NCBI GenBank assembly: GCA_017537365.1
Contig: JAFYKZ010000005.1
Span: 1 to 64,000 of the forward strand
Length of the DNA stretch: 64,000 nt
Direction of reading: 5' to 3'
Origin: Clostridia bacterium
GTDB lineage: Bacteria > Bacillota > Clostridia > Oscillospirales > Acutalibacteraceae
The notes beneath the pieces are model-generated. The model made no database searches. It worked only from the letters and a program-made list of their open reading frames with translations, and was not told the DNA's origin. Below are positions 44,872 to 53,653 of the stretch, one piece after another. Within the stretch, counting starts at the first letter, position 1. The number at the start of each line of letters is the position of its first letter. The position numbers and the translations under genes are program-made.

Positions 44872-45498
44872 ATGTTTAAGAGGCTAATTGAGGATGTTAA
44901 CGCGGTGCGCGACCGCGACCCTGCTGCCAGAAACTTTTTTGAAGTTTTGTTTCTTTATCCAGGTGTTAAGGCGATAAGAATGCACCGCAGAGCGCATTTT
45001 TATTATAAGCATAATCTTCATTTTTTAGCGCGCTATGTTTCGCAAAAGGCGGTTAGAAAGACCGGTATTGAAATTCACCCGGGCGCTACTATCGGCAGAC
45101 GCTTGGTTATCGACCACGGAACAGGCATCGTTATCGGTGAAACCACCGAAATTGGGGATGATGTGCTTATATATCAGGGCGTAACCTTAGGTGGTACGGG
45201 TAAGGATACAGGAAAAAGACATCCTACTATTGGTAACAATGTTATGATTTCCGCAGGCGCTAAGGTTTTAGGACCTTTCAAAATCGGAGATAATTCGCGT
45301 GTTGCCGCAGGTGCGGTTGTGCTTGAAGAGGTTCCGCCGAATTCAACCGTTGTCGGTGTTCCGGCGAGGGTTGTGAGACAGGACGGAAAACGAGTGGCAT
45401 TAGACCAAATTCATATCCCCGACCCTGTTAAAATTAAAATGGATGCTCTTGAAAGCAGAATTGCAGAGTTAGAGGCTAAGTTAGGAGAGACTAAATAA
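44872..45498 (+). CDS. cysE: Serine O-acetyltransferase
   Basis: CysE acetylates serine for cysteine synthesis. The 208-residue protein has an N-terminal helical part and a left-handed beta helix of hexapeptide repeats with the catalytic DHGTGIVIGETTEIGDD and the GGTGKDTGKRHPTIG loop. It is shorter than the enterobacterial enzyme, as usual in Firmicutes. It overlaps cysS by one base; the cysE-cysS pairing links cysteine supply and charging. Confidence 0.95.
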   Translation: MFKRLIEDVNAVRDRDPAARNFFEVLFLYPGVKAIRMHRRAHFYYKHNLHFLARYVSQKAVRKTGIEIHPGATIGRRLVIDHGTGIVIGETTEIGDDVLIYQGVTLGGTGKDTGKRHPTIGNNVMISAGAKVLGPFKIGDNSRVAAGAVVLEEVPPNSTVVGVPARVVRQDGKRVALDQIHIPDPVKIKMDALESRIAELEAKLGETK

Positions 45499-46883
45499 TG
45501 AAAATTTTTAATACTTTAACCAGAAATAAAGACGAGTTTGTGCCGATTAATGAGGGCGAGGTTAAAATCTATGCCTGCGGTCCAACCGTTTATAACTATA
45601 TCCATATAGGTAATGCGCGCCCGCTTTGCGTTTTCGATGTTTTGCGCAGATATTTTGAGTGGCGCGGATATAAGGTTAATTTCGTTCAGAACTTTACTGA
45701 TATTGATGATAAACTTATAAACAAGGCAAATGCAGAGGGAATAACCGTTCCTGAGGTTGCCGAAAGATATATAGAAGAATTCTGGACTGATGCTAAGGGT
45801 TTAAATGTCAGAGAAGCTACCGTTCACCCGAGAGCAACCGAAAATATTGAGCAGATACAGGGTATTATTTCTTCTCTTATAGATAACGGATATGCTTATA
45901 CAGCAGGCGGTGATGTTTATTACAGAGCTAAGAAATTTGAAACCTATGGTAAATTATCTCACCAACCGCTTGAAGATTTAGCGGCAGGTGCATCAGAAAG
46001 AGTTGATTCGGGTGATATTAAGGAAGACCCGATGGATTTCTGCCTTTGGAAAGGTGCTAAACCGGGCGAGCCTTTCTGGGAGTCTCCTTGGGGTAATGGC
46101 AGACCGGGTTGGCATATAGAGTGTTCAGCTATGGCAGGAAGATATTTAGGCAAAACTATTGATATTCACTGCGGCGGTCTTGACCTAATATTCCCTCACC
46201 ACGAAAATGAAATTGCTCAGAGTGAAGCCGCAAACGGCTGCGATTTTGCGCATTATTGGATGCATAACGGATTTATCAATGTTGATAACCATAAAATGTC
46301 TAAATCCTTAAACAATTTCTTTACTGTTAGAGATGTTGCTGATAAATTCGGTTATGAGCCGATTAGATATTTCCTCATTTCTTCTCAGTATAGAAGTCCT
46401 ATTAACTATTCGGTTGATATTATCGAGCAGGCTAAAAATTCTTTGGAAAGACTTTATAACTGCCGCGATAATATTGATTTTGCGCTTAAAAATGCCGAAG
46501 AAGGCGGCGAAATCCCTTCATTTGTAGAGGAAAGAAAGAACGAATTTATTTCCGCTATGGAGGATGACCTCAATACTGCGGACGCATTGGCTTCGATATT
46601 TATGCTTGTTAGAGATATAAACTCTGCAATAGCCGCAGGTGCTAAGAAAACCGAAATTGAAGCTTTTGCTGATATTTTCGACCAGTTAACAGGTGTTTTA
46701 GGCTTGGTTTATAACCGTAAAACCGATGATTTAGATATCGAAATTGAAGCCTTAATTGAGCAGAGAACTAATGCTCGCAAAAATAAGGACTTCAAAACTG
46801 CGGACGAAATCAGAGATAAATTAAAAGATATGGGTATTATTCTTGAAGATACCCCGCAAGGCGTGAAATGGACCAGAATTTAA
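45498..46883 (+). CDS. cysS: Cysteinyl-tRNA synthetase
   Basis: This class I synthetase of 461 residues has the HIGH-type motif YIHIGNARP (about 35-42), zinc ligands beginning with C27 of YACGPT and the CGGLDLIFPHHENE segment, and KMSKSLNN. Length is typical. It is cotranscribed with cysE and overlaps the next methyltransferase gene by 16 bp. No T-box is seen for this operon. Confidence 0.97.
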   Translation: MKIFNTLTRNKDEFVPINEGEVKIYACGPTVYNYIHIGNARPLCVFDVLRRYFEWRGYKVNFVQNFTDIDDKLINKANAEGITVPEVAERYIEEFWTDAKGLNVREATVHPRATENIEQIQGIISSLIDNGYAYTAGGDVYYRAKKFETYGKLSHQPLEDLAAGASERVDSGDIKEDPMDFCLWKGAKPGEPFWESPWGNGRPGWHIECSAMAGRYLGKTIDIHCGGLDLIFPHHENEIAQSEAANGCDFAHYWMHNGFINVDNHKMSKSLNNFFTVRDVADKFGYEPIRYFLISSQYRSPINYSVDIIEQAKNSLERLYNCRDNIDFALKNAEEGGEIPSFVEERKNEFISAMEDDLNTADALASIFMLVRDINSAIAAGAKKTEIEAFADIFDQLTGVLGLVYNRKTDDLDIEIEALIEQRTNARKNKDFKTADEIRDKLKDMGIILEDTPQGVKWTRI

Positions 46884-47602
46884 TTAAAAAAGAACCTTTG
46901 GGCAACGGCTTTTTTGTGAATGTATCGCGTCATCACACATTTGGGACCGACGCGGTACTTCTGAAAGCCTTCTCGAATGCAAAGAAGAACGACAGTCTTG
47001 TTGATTTGGGAACAGGTTGCGGTATAATTCCGCTTTTATGCCTGCGCGATGGACTTTTAAAAGAGGCTTTTGGGGTTGAAATAAGCGAGGAAGCGGTTTT
47101 CCTTGCAAATAAAACCGTAAACGAGCTTGAAATTAAAAATTTAAAAATAATCCATAGCGATTTAAAGGATTTAAAGGGAAAAATAGATTTTGGTCGCCAT
47201 AATCTTGTTACCTGCAATCCGCCCTATAAGGCAGAAAATGCGGGAATCAAAAATCCTGATAAGATTGATATGGTAGCGCGCCACGAAACTGCCTGTAATT
47301 TAGAGGATATAGTAAGCGTGGCGGCGAAGCTTTTGCAAACCTCGGGCAGATTTTGCATTTGCCACCGCCCTGAAAGGTTATCCGAAATATTTTGTCTTTT
47401 TTCAAAATACAAGGTTGAGGCTAAGAGGCTTAGACTTGTTTGCCAAAGAAAAGGCGAGGAGCCTTGGTTAGTTCTCGTTGAGGGCAGAAGATGTGGCAAC
47501 AAGGGACTTAGAATAGAGCCCACCCTTTATGTTGAGGAAAACGGCGAATTTTCAAAGGAAATGATAGAAATTTACGGGAAATATAAGGAGGCGTACCTAT
47601 AA
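46868..47602 (+). CDS. TrmN6-like tRNA(adenine-N6)-methyltransferase
   Basis: The 244-residue class I SAM methyltransferase shows SAM motif SLVDLGTGCGIIPLL, and the adenine-type catalytic NPPYKA at about residues 117-122. The N terminus GFFVNVSRHHTFGTDAVLL matches the YfiC/TrmN6 family that modifies A37 of tRNA1-Val in E. coli; the substrate in Firmicutes is less sure. Followed directly by rsmI, a common pairing. Confidence 0.82.
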   Translation: MDQNLIKKEPLGNGFFVNVSRHHTFGTDAVLLKAFSNAKKNDSLVDLGTGCGIIPLLCLRDGLLKEAFGVEISEEAVFLANKTVNELEIKNLKIIHSDLKDLKGKIDFGRHNLVTCNPPYKAENAGIKNPDKIDMVARHETACNLEDIVSVAAKLLQTSGRFCICHRPERLSEIFCLFSKYKVEAKRLRLVCQRKGEEPWLVLVEGRRCGNKGLRIEPTLYVEENGEFSKEMIEIYGKYKEAYL

Positions 47603-47603
47603 T

Positions 47604-48425
47604 ATGAGCGGAACTCTTTATGTTGTTGGTACTCCGATTGGAAATATGTCCGATTTTAGTCCCAGGGCGATTGAAACGCTTTGCAAGGTTGATTTTATCG
47701 CCGCGGAGGACACTCGGGTTACGATTAAATTGCTTAACCGATTTGAAATTAAAAAAGAAATGCTTTCTTATTATGAGCATAATAAAAATTCAAAGGGAAA
47801 CCTAATAATAAGCAGAATTCTAAATGGCGAAAGCTGTGCTTTGGTATCTGATGCGGGTATGCCTGCTATATCAGACCCGGGTGAAGATTTAGTAAGAGAA
47901 GCGCATAAGGCGGGGATAAAGGTTGAATCGGTGCCGGGTCCCAGCGCGCTTATAACCGCGATTAGCATTTCAGGTTTTCCTTGCGGCAGATTTTGTTTTG
48001 AGGGATTTTTATCTATGAATAAAATAAACCGCCGAAAGCATTTGGATGAATTAAAACAAGAAAAACGAACAATGATTTTTTATGAAGCTCCGCATAAGCT
48101 TCCTGCGACTTTGAAGGATATGTTTAACTATTTTGGAGATAGAAAGATAATCCTAGTTAGAGAGCTTACTAAGATTCACGAAACGGTGCATCAAACAACT
48201 ATTAGTGAGGCTATCGGTTATTATGATGAAAATGCACCAAAAGGCGAGTTTGTTTTAATAATAGAGGGATTTTCTGAGGAAGAAAAGCAGTACACTTTGG
48301 AGGATGCTTTGAAAATTGCTGAGGATTTAATTAAAAACGGTGAGTCAACCTCGTCTGCCGCTAAAAAATCAGCTGAGATGACAGGTATTAAAAAAGGCGA
48401 TATTTATAAAGCCTTAATCGGCTAA
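47604..48425 (+). CDS. rsmI: 16S rRNA C1402 2'-O-methyltransferase RsmI
   Basis: This tetrapyrrole-methylase-fold enzyme methylates ribose at C1402 of 16S rRNA. The 273-residue protein has GTLYVVGTPIGNMSDFSPRA at the N terminus, AAEDTRVTIKLLNRF, the SAM loop VSDAGMPAISDPG, and VPGPSALITA. ATG at 47604 follows AAGGAGG located in the upstream gene. Eight bases separate it from the LCP gene. Confidence 0.95.
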   Translation: MSGTLYVVGTPIGNMSDFSPRAIETLCKVDFIAAEDTRVTIKLLNRFEIKKEMLSYYEHNKNSKGNLIISRILNGESCALVSDAGMPAISDPGEDLVREAHKAGIKVESVPGPSALITAISISGFPCGRFCFEGFLSMNKINRRKHLDELKQEKRTMIFYEAPHKLPATLKDMFNYFGDRKIILVRELTKIHETVHQTTISEAIGYYDENAPKGEFVLIIEGFSEEEKQYTLEDALKIAEDLIKNGESTSSAAKKSAEMTGIKKGDIYKALIG

Positions 48426-48434
48426 GGAGAAATT

Positions 48435-49934
48435 ATGAGCGAAAAGGAATTAAATAATATCCCCTCTGGCGAGGGAAAGGATGAATTTGAAGATATAGTT
48501 TCCTCTTCTTCAATGAAAAATACCGAATCTGGAGAGACCTATGTTCTTTCGGATTTTTCTAATATAGAAAAGGGAAAATATCAGAAAAAGCAAAGAGGTT
48601 TTAAGGGTTGGTGGCAAAAACGCAAGGCTTGGCAAAAATCTATGCTTGTTGCGGCCGTTTCCTTAATACTTATATTAGCTATCGGTCTTGGAACATTTTT
48701 TTCGGTATTTGATTATAACTATAATAATATTAAGAAAGATGATTTGGGTTTTGAGAATGTTATTGATGAAAAAATCGTTAATATCGCTTTGTTTGGTATA
48801 GACACGAGAAACACAAAGTCTTTCAAAGGAAATTCCGATAGTATTATGATTTTAAGCCTTAATACTACCACTAAAAAGGTTAAGGTTATTTCGGTTATGA
48901 GAGATTCATTAGTTCCTATAACCTATAACGGAAAAACAACATATTCTAAAATAAACAGTGCTTATGCTAAGGGCGGTCCTGAGCTTGCGATTAAAACCCT
49001 TAATACTATTTTTGATTTAGATATATCTGAATATGCAACCGTAAACTTTTTTGGTATGGTTGATATTATAGATGCGGTTGGCGGTATTGACGCTGAGCTT
49101 ACTTCGGCTGAGGTTAGACCTGTAAAGCAATTCGCTTACGGATTAAATGCTTGTATATCAGAAATCTGTAATCAGATGGGAAAAGACCCCTCGAAGCATT
49201 ATATAACCAAGTCAGGTAAGTATCACTTAAACGGTGTTCAGGCGGTGGCTTATTCCCGTATTCGTTATGTTTCAAATATTTGGGGAACTTCTAACGATTA
49301 CGGCAGAACCGACCGTCAGCGTCATGTTATGGAGCAGCTATTTAATAAGGCTAAAACACTTGAAAAATCCCAGTATATAAAGCTTGTTAAGGCGCTTATT
49401 CCTTGCACCGAAACCTCGCTCTCATATAACGAAATTATTGACCTTTCTTTTTCTATAATTCTTAAAAATCCAACCTTCGAGCAAACGAGAATTCCTATGC
49501 AGGAATATGTTATGCCTTCTCCCAGTACAAGAGCAGGCTCGGTTGTTTATTATGATTTGGATTATGTAACAAAATTGCTTCATAGTTTTATTTATGATGA
49601 TATAACACCTGAATCGTATATAGAAACAAATGGTGTTGAAAAGAACGATTGGTATAGAAAAGAGGTCGGCGTTTATGTAACACCGAGTACCAATAGCGGT
49701 ACTACCAATTCGAAGCCCACCGAATCAGAAGAGCCGGTTGAATCGGATGATACCACCACAACCGAACCGCAAGAGCCGTCGGACGAAAGCGATGTTTCGG
49801 ATGAAAGTGATGTTTCGTCGGACAGCAGTGTGAGCTCGGATAGTTCGTCTACCGAAAGTTCAACACCTGAGGAATCAAGCTCTGTGGTAACAGGCTCAGA
49901 TAATTCAAGCTCGGTTGTTTCCGGAACAGAATAA
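48435..49934 (+). CDS. LytR-CpsA-Psr family wall polymer ligase
   Basis: The 499-residue protein has a cytoplasmic N-terminal arm, one membrane helix (about 69-92), and the LCP domain with NIALFGIDTRNTKSFKGNSD and SDSIMILSLN. It also has the MRDSLVPI segment and the conserved arginines in YSRIRY and RTDRQRHV. LCP enzymes attach teichoic-acid-like polymers or capsule to peptidoglycan. The last 70 residues are a Ser/Thr/Glu/Asp-rich tail, likely wall-spanning. It closes the long gene run and is followed by terminators. Confidence 0.92.
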   Translation: MSEKELNNIPSGEGKDEFEDIVSSSSMKNTESGETYVLSDFSNIEKGKYQKKQRGFKGWWQKRKAWQKSMLVAAVSLILILAIGLGTFFSVFDYNYNNIKKDDLGFENVIDEKIVNIALFGIDTRNTKSFKGNSDSIMILSLNTTTKKVKVISVMRDSLVPITYNGKTTYSKINSAYAKGGPELAIKTLNTIFDLDISEYATVNFFGMVDIIDAVGGIDAELTSAEVRPVKQFAYGLNACISEICNQMGKDPSKHYITKSGKYHLNGVQAVAYSRIRYVSNIWGTSNDYGRTDRQRHVMEQLFNKAKTLEKSQYIKLVKALIPCTETSLSYNEIIDLSFSIILKNPTFEQTRIPMQEYVMPSPSTRAGSVVYYDLDYVTKLLHSFIYDDITPESYIETNGVEKNDWYRKEVGVYVTPSTNSGTTNSKPTESEEPVESDDTTTTEPQEPSDESDVSDESDVSSDSSVSSDSSSTESSTPEESSSVVTGSDNSSSVVSGTE

Positions 49935-49939
49935 AATAT

Positions 49940-50006
49940 AAACCTCACTTCTTTTGGAAGTGAGGTTTTGTTGTATAACGAAAACCACGCGAAAGTCGCG
50001 TGGTTT
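49940..50006 (+). terminator. Two terminator hairpins after the LCP gene
   Basis: AAACCTCACTTC (49940-49951) pairs with GAAGTGAGGTTT (49957-49968) followed by TGTTGT. AAACCACGCGA (49982-49992) pairs with TCGCGTGGTTT (49996-50006). Together they should end the long rightward transcript. Confidence 0.85.
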
Positions 50007-50046
50007 AATAGAGGTTAACCGATGAAGTATTTTATCGAAATAGAGA

Positions 50047-50283
50047 TTGTCGCTCATGCCGCGACAGGCACGCCCTTTCTTATGTAGGCGAAAAGAAAGG
50101 GCGGAAAGATTCGCCTAAGGGGGAATTTCGATTTCCCCCTTAGGTAACAAAGATTTATTTACATAAAACCGCCGCCAAAGAGTGAAAACAATGTTTTCAA
50201 TTTGGCGGCAAGTTTCTATATTTTTTATAGCGGCATCATTGTTACCCTAACCCCCTTAAACGACAAGGACTACGCCCTTGACC
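50047..50283 (+). repeat. Three-copy structured intergenic element, copy 2
   Basis: Starts TTGTCG (50047) and closes with CGACAA (50261-50266) and a CAAGG/CCTTG hairpin. Here the long-range stem reads GGTAACAA (50143-50150) with TTGTTACC (50239-50246), where copies 1 and 3 have GGCGAC/GTCGCC. The inner hairpin reads GCCGCCAAA (50171-50179) with TTTGGCGGC (50201-50209). It lies between the convergent LCP and symporter genes and contains no credible gene. Confidence 0.9.
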
Positions 50284-50356
50284 CGTGCAAGTAATAGATG
50301 TATGGCTGACAGGTCAACAAAAAACGTTACCTGTATGGGTTAGGAATATATCCGAA

Positions 50357-50393
50357 AATGAAATACAACATGCTATGCGTGTGGTATTTCATT
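50357..50393 (+). repeat. Hairpin with core ACATGCTATGCGTGTGG, copy 2
   Basis: AATGAAATAC (50357-50366) pairs with GTATTTCATT (50384-50393) and ACATGC with GCGTGT inside it, a stem of about 16 bp. The 17-bp core matches 11918-11934 with one change. It may end the leftward symporter transcript, although no U-tract is evident. Confidence 0.55.
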
Positions 50394-50407
50394 ATGTTAT
50401 GTATAAA

Positions 50408-51991
50408 TTATTTATTATAGCAACTGAATTTTTCTTCGATGTTTTCTATCTTTTTCTTTGCGGTTAAAAGGCTTACAATGGGCACTATAATAAGACCGCC
50501 GAGCATTGCGAAAACACCTGAATAGAGCGAATTTGTAAATATAAAATCTAAAATTGCATTTTGAGGTTTAATTGTGCAAACACCTATAATAAGTTGAATG
50601 ATTTCTATTCCTGTTCCGAAAATAAAACTGGAAATTACTGCGGCACGAGTGGTCTTTTTCCAATATAATCCATATAAGAACGGGGCTAAGAAAGAGCCCG
50701 CAAGAGCACCCCAGGAAACACCCATCATTTGAGCGATAAACACCGAGTCCTGCCAAATGCTATCCTTTAAAATTGCGATAACAGCCGAAACCGCAATAAA
50801 GAAAACAATAAATAATCTTAAAATAAGTATACTCTTTTTGTCGCTAACCTTTTTCTTTTTCTCAATAGCAGGCTTAACAACATCAAGCGTTAAGGTTGAA
50901 GATGAGGTTAAAACCAAGGAAGAAAGGGTAGACATTGATGCCGAAAGAACTAATACAATAATAAGAGCCACAATAATGGGGGCTAGGTTCGAAAGCATTG
51001 TTGGAATAACCTTATCATATAAAACAACAGTATCGTTTTGAGTTATAAATCCTGCCGCTTTTATATCCGCAAAATAAAGCTTTCCAAAACCGCCCAAGAA
51101 ATAGCAACCACCTGCAACGATAACCGCGAAAACGGTTGAAATAATAGTACCTTTTTTGATAGAACTTTGATCTTTAATTGAATAGAATTTTCCAACCATT
51201 TGAGGAAGTCCCCAAGTGCCTAATGATGTAAGCAAAACAACAACCAATAAGAAAATCGGTTGAGGACCGAAAGCACTGGTGAATTTAGCACCCTCGGTTT
51301 TGTTTAAGGTTTTAACGGCTTCAACTAAACCACCATTTTGACCTAAAACAGCAATAACAACCGCCGAAATTCCAACAAGCATTATAATACCTTGAATAAA
51401 ATCGTTAATGGCGGTTGCCATATATCCGCCGAAAATAACATAAATACCTGTCAGCACCGCCATAACAAGAACGATAATCCAATAATCAATCTTGAACACA
51501 TTATTAAACAACGAGGATAGACCGTTGTATAGCGAGGCGGTATAAGGGATAAGGAATATAAACACTATAACCGACGCAATAATTTTTAAAGCAGGGGAAT
51601 TATAACGCTTTTCGAAGAAATCGGGCATGGTTTTTGAGCCTAAGTGCTGAGTCATAACTCTGGTTCTTCTGCCTAAAACTATCCAAGCCAAGAGAGAACC
51701 GATAAATGCATTTCCAAGACCTATCCAGGTTGATGCTAAACCGAAGTTCCAACCGAACTGACCTGCATAACCAACAAAAATAACTGCTGAGAAATAGGAT
51801 GTTCCAAAAGCAAAAGCGGTAAGCCAAGGGCCAACCGAGCGGCCGCCTAAAACAAAACCGTCAACATTAGTGGCATGCTTTCTGCAATAAAAACCAACAC
51901 CTATCATTAAAGCAAAAAAGCAAATAAGCATTGGAATAGTTATCCAAACTGTTGCCGAATTGGTAACACCGGCAGATAATAAATGTTGCAT
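50408..51991 (-). CDS. Sodium/solute symporter (SSS family)
   Basis: The 527-residue membrane protein has about 13 helices and the SSS signature regions DGFVLGGRSVGPWLTAFAFG followed by TSYFSAVIFVGYAG, and GGYMATAINDFIQGIIML. The family uses the sodium gradient to import proline, pantothenate, sugars or carboxylates; the substrate here cannot be told from sequence. ATG at 51991 follows GAGGAG; a longer frame to 52042 has no site. Its promoter shares a spacer motif with the acyl-CoA ligase operon, a hint that it may import a related organic acid. Confidence 0.87.
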   Translation of the reverse strand: MQHLLSAGVTNSATVWITIPMLICFFALMIGVGFYCRKHATNVDGFVLGGRSVGPWLTAFAFGTSYFSAVIFVGYAGQFGWNFGLASTWIGLGNAFIGSLLAWIVLGRRTRVMTQHLGSKTMPDFFEKRYNSPALKIIASVIVFIFLIPYTASLYNGLSSLFNNVFKIDYWIIVLVMAVLTGIYVIFGGYMATAINDFIQGIIMLVGISAVVIAVLGQNGGLVEAVKTLNKTEGAKFTSAFGPQPIFLLVVVLLTSLGTWGLPQMVGKFYSIKDQSSIKKGTIISTVFAVIVAGGCYFLGGFGKLYFADIKAAGFITQNDTVVLYDKVIPTMLSNLAPIIVALIIVLVLSASMSTLSSLVLTSSSTLTLDVVKPAIEKKKKVSDKKSILILRLFIVFFIAVSAVIAILKDSIWQDSVFIAQMMGVSWGALAGSFLAPFLYGLYWKKTTRAAVISSFIFGTGIEIIQLIIGVCTIKPQNAILDFIFTNSLYSGVFAMLGGLIIVPIVSLLTAKKKIENIEEKFSCYNK

Positions 51992-52046
51992 AAATTCAAC
52001 TCCTCTTTTATAGTTTAAAGCGCAAAAGTATTTATCTCGCATATAT

Positions 52047-52075
52047 ACTTTAACACTTTAAAGCGTTATTGTCAA
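52047..52075 (-). promoter_or_regulatory. Promoter and palindromic operator candidate of the symporter gene
   Basis: On the minus strand TTGACA (52075-52070), 17 bp, and TAAAGT (52052-52047). The spacer is filled by a near-perfect palindrome, TAACGCTTTAAAGTGTTA (52068-52051). CGCTTTAAA also occurs in the promoter spacer at 58622-58634. Confidence 0.5.
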
Positions 52076-52116
52076 TAGCAAAATTGAAAATTTTTGAAAA
52101 TCATATAAAAATTGGG

Positions 52117-52578
52117 CTAAATTTTATGATTTTGCTTTAAATTTTTCAAAAGAGCTTCGCAACCGCGCGAAACATCCTTCAAGCAGGTTTCAAAATCGCC
52201 TGAATACCAAGGGTCTGAAACATAGCCGCCATCGGCGAAATCCAGAAGCAAATAAACTTTGTTTTCGGTATCAGAACCTATAATTCTCGATAAATTTCTT
52301 ATATTGTTTGAATCCATACAAATTAAATAATCATATTTTTCATAATCCGATTTTTTAACCTGTGTTGCACATTTTTCAGAATAATCAATTCCCAAGCGGT
52401 CTAGTATTCTAGCGATAGGCGGATATACGCGGTTGCCGATTTCTTCGGTTGATGTGGAACAAGAGGCGATATAAAAATCGTTTTCAAGTCCTTCTTTTTC
52501 AACTAAATCTTTCATTATAAATTCCGCCAAAGGACTTCGGCAAATATTTCCATGGCAGATAAAAAGTATTTTAATCAT
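52117..52578 (-). CDS. Low-molecular-weight protein tyrosine phosphatase
   Basis: The 153-residue protein has the CX5R active site CHGNICRS (C8, R14) near the N terminus and the general acid Asp in SDPWYSGDF. The length and both motifs fit a functional LMW-PTP, which removes phosphate from phosphotyrosine proteins or acts as an arsenate-reductase-like enzyme. It starts 1 bp after the radical SAM gene, so both form one operon. Confidence 0.92.
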   Translation of the reverse strand: MIKILFICHGNICRSPLAEFIMKDLVEKEGLENDFYIASCSTSTEEIGNRVYPPIARILDRLGIDYSEKCATQVKKSDYEKYDYLICMDSNNIRNLSRIIGSDTENKVYLLLDFADGGYVSDPWYSGDFETCLKDVSRGCEALLKNLKQNHKI

Positions 52579-52579
52579 A

Positions 52580-53449
52580 TCATTTCTCCAAATATTTATT
52601 CAAATAATTTAAAACCCGTTTTTTATCGGCGGACCAAAGAGGTGCTATTAAATCGCGTTTTGCGCCGTCGCCCGTTATTCTATGAACAACTATCTTTTCG
52701 GGCAATAGGTTTATGCATTTTTTTAAAATTTCGGCGTATTTTTCGAGGGTTAAACATTCGAATTTGCCTTTATTATAAAGTTCTTCGAGCTTTGTGCCTT
52801 TTGTAACATATAAAAGATGGAATTTAACACCGTCTGTTTCGCAGTTTACAGCATCTTCGCAGGTTTTGAGTATATCCCTTTCGGTCTCATTTGGAAGACC
52901 TATAATAATATGGGTTACAACCTCTAAATTTTCTTGTTTTAGCCTTTTAACCGCATCAAAATAAACCTCGGTTTTATAGCCTCGATTAATAAAATCGGCG
53001 GTTTTATCATTACTTGTTTGAAGCCCAAGCTCAATGCTTACGGGCTTTATTTTATTTATTTCGGATAAAAGTTTTATAACTTCCTCGGGCAAGCAATCAG
53101 GTCTTGTAGCTATCGCGAGGCCTACGATATAATCAGGCTTTATGGCGGCATAAAAAAGTTCTTTAAGGGTTGAAACATCGGCATAAGTATTGGTGAAAGA
53201 CTGAAAATATGCAATGTATTTTCCGCTTTTTATTTTAGCTTTAACCTTTTGCTTGGCTTTTTCGAGTTGAGCTTCTATATCAGAACCCGAAATCGCAAAT
53301 TCGCCTGAGCCGTTGTCTGAACAAAAGATGCAACCGCCTGTGCCGCAGGTTCCGTCTCGGTTAGGACAGGTAAATCCCGCATCAATAGAAAGCTTATAAA
53401 TTTTAGAGCCAAACTTTTCTTTATAATGCTCGTTTAGAGTTTTATACAC
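52580..53449 (-). CDS. Radical SAM protein, YhcC/YtqA (TIGR01212) family
   Basis: The 289-residue protein opens with YKTLNEHYKEKFGSKIYKLS and the characteristic extended cluster motif CPNRDGTCGTGGCIFC, then SFTNTYAD and IGLPNETERD. The family is widespread and its reaction is not well defined; an rRNA/tRNA or sulfur-related role has been considered. The start is GTG at 53449 after GAGGTGAGG. Confidence 0.88.
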   Translation of the reverse strand: MYKTLNEHYKEKFGSKIYKLSIDAGFTCPNRDGTCGTGGCIFCSDNGSGEFAISGSDIEAQLEKAKQKVKAKIKSGKYIAYFQSFTNTYADVSTLKELFYAAIKPDYIVGLAIATRPDCLPEEVIKLLSEINKIKPVSIELGLQTSNDKTADFINRGYKTEVYFDAVKRLKQENLEVVTHIIIGLPNETERDILKTCEDAVNCETDGVKFHLLYVTKGTKLEELYNKGKFECLTLEKYAEILKKCINLLPEKIVVHRITGDGAKRDLIAPLWSADKKRVLNYLNKYLEK

Positions 53450-53653
53450 ACCCTCACCTCTTTTGCAAAGTAATTATACTGTAAAACAAACCGCCTTTCA
53501 ATAAAATTTTTTTATAAGACACAATTCTAGCATTTTTTCACATCCTAAGGAATATAATTAAAAAGATGAAAGAATAAGGAAACATAAATAATCAGATTTG
53601 GATTGTTCTTGTTTGCTTAAAGAAAGTGAAAGCTAAAAAGAAAGGTGATATTA

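Noticed and set aside
50285..50467. 60-codon frame after repeat copy 2
   Set aside because: It has no ribosome site, covers a strong hairpin and runs into the symporter gene on the other strand.
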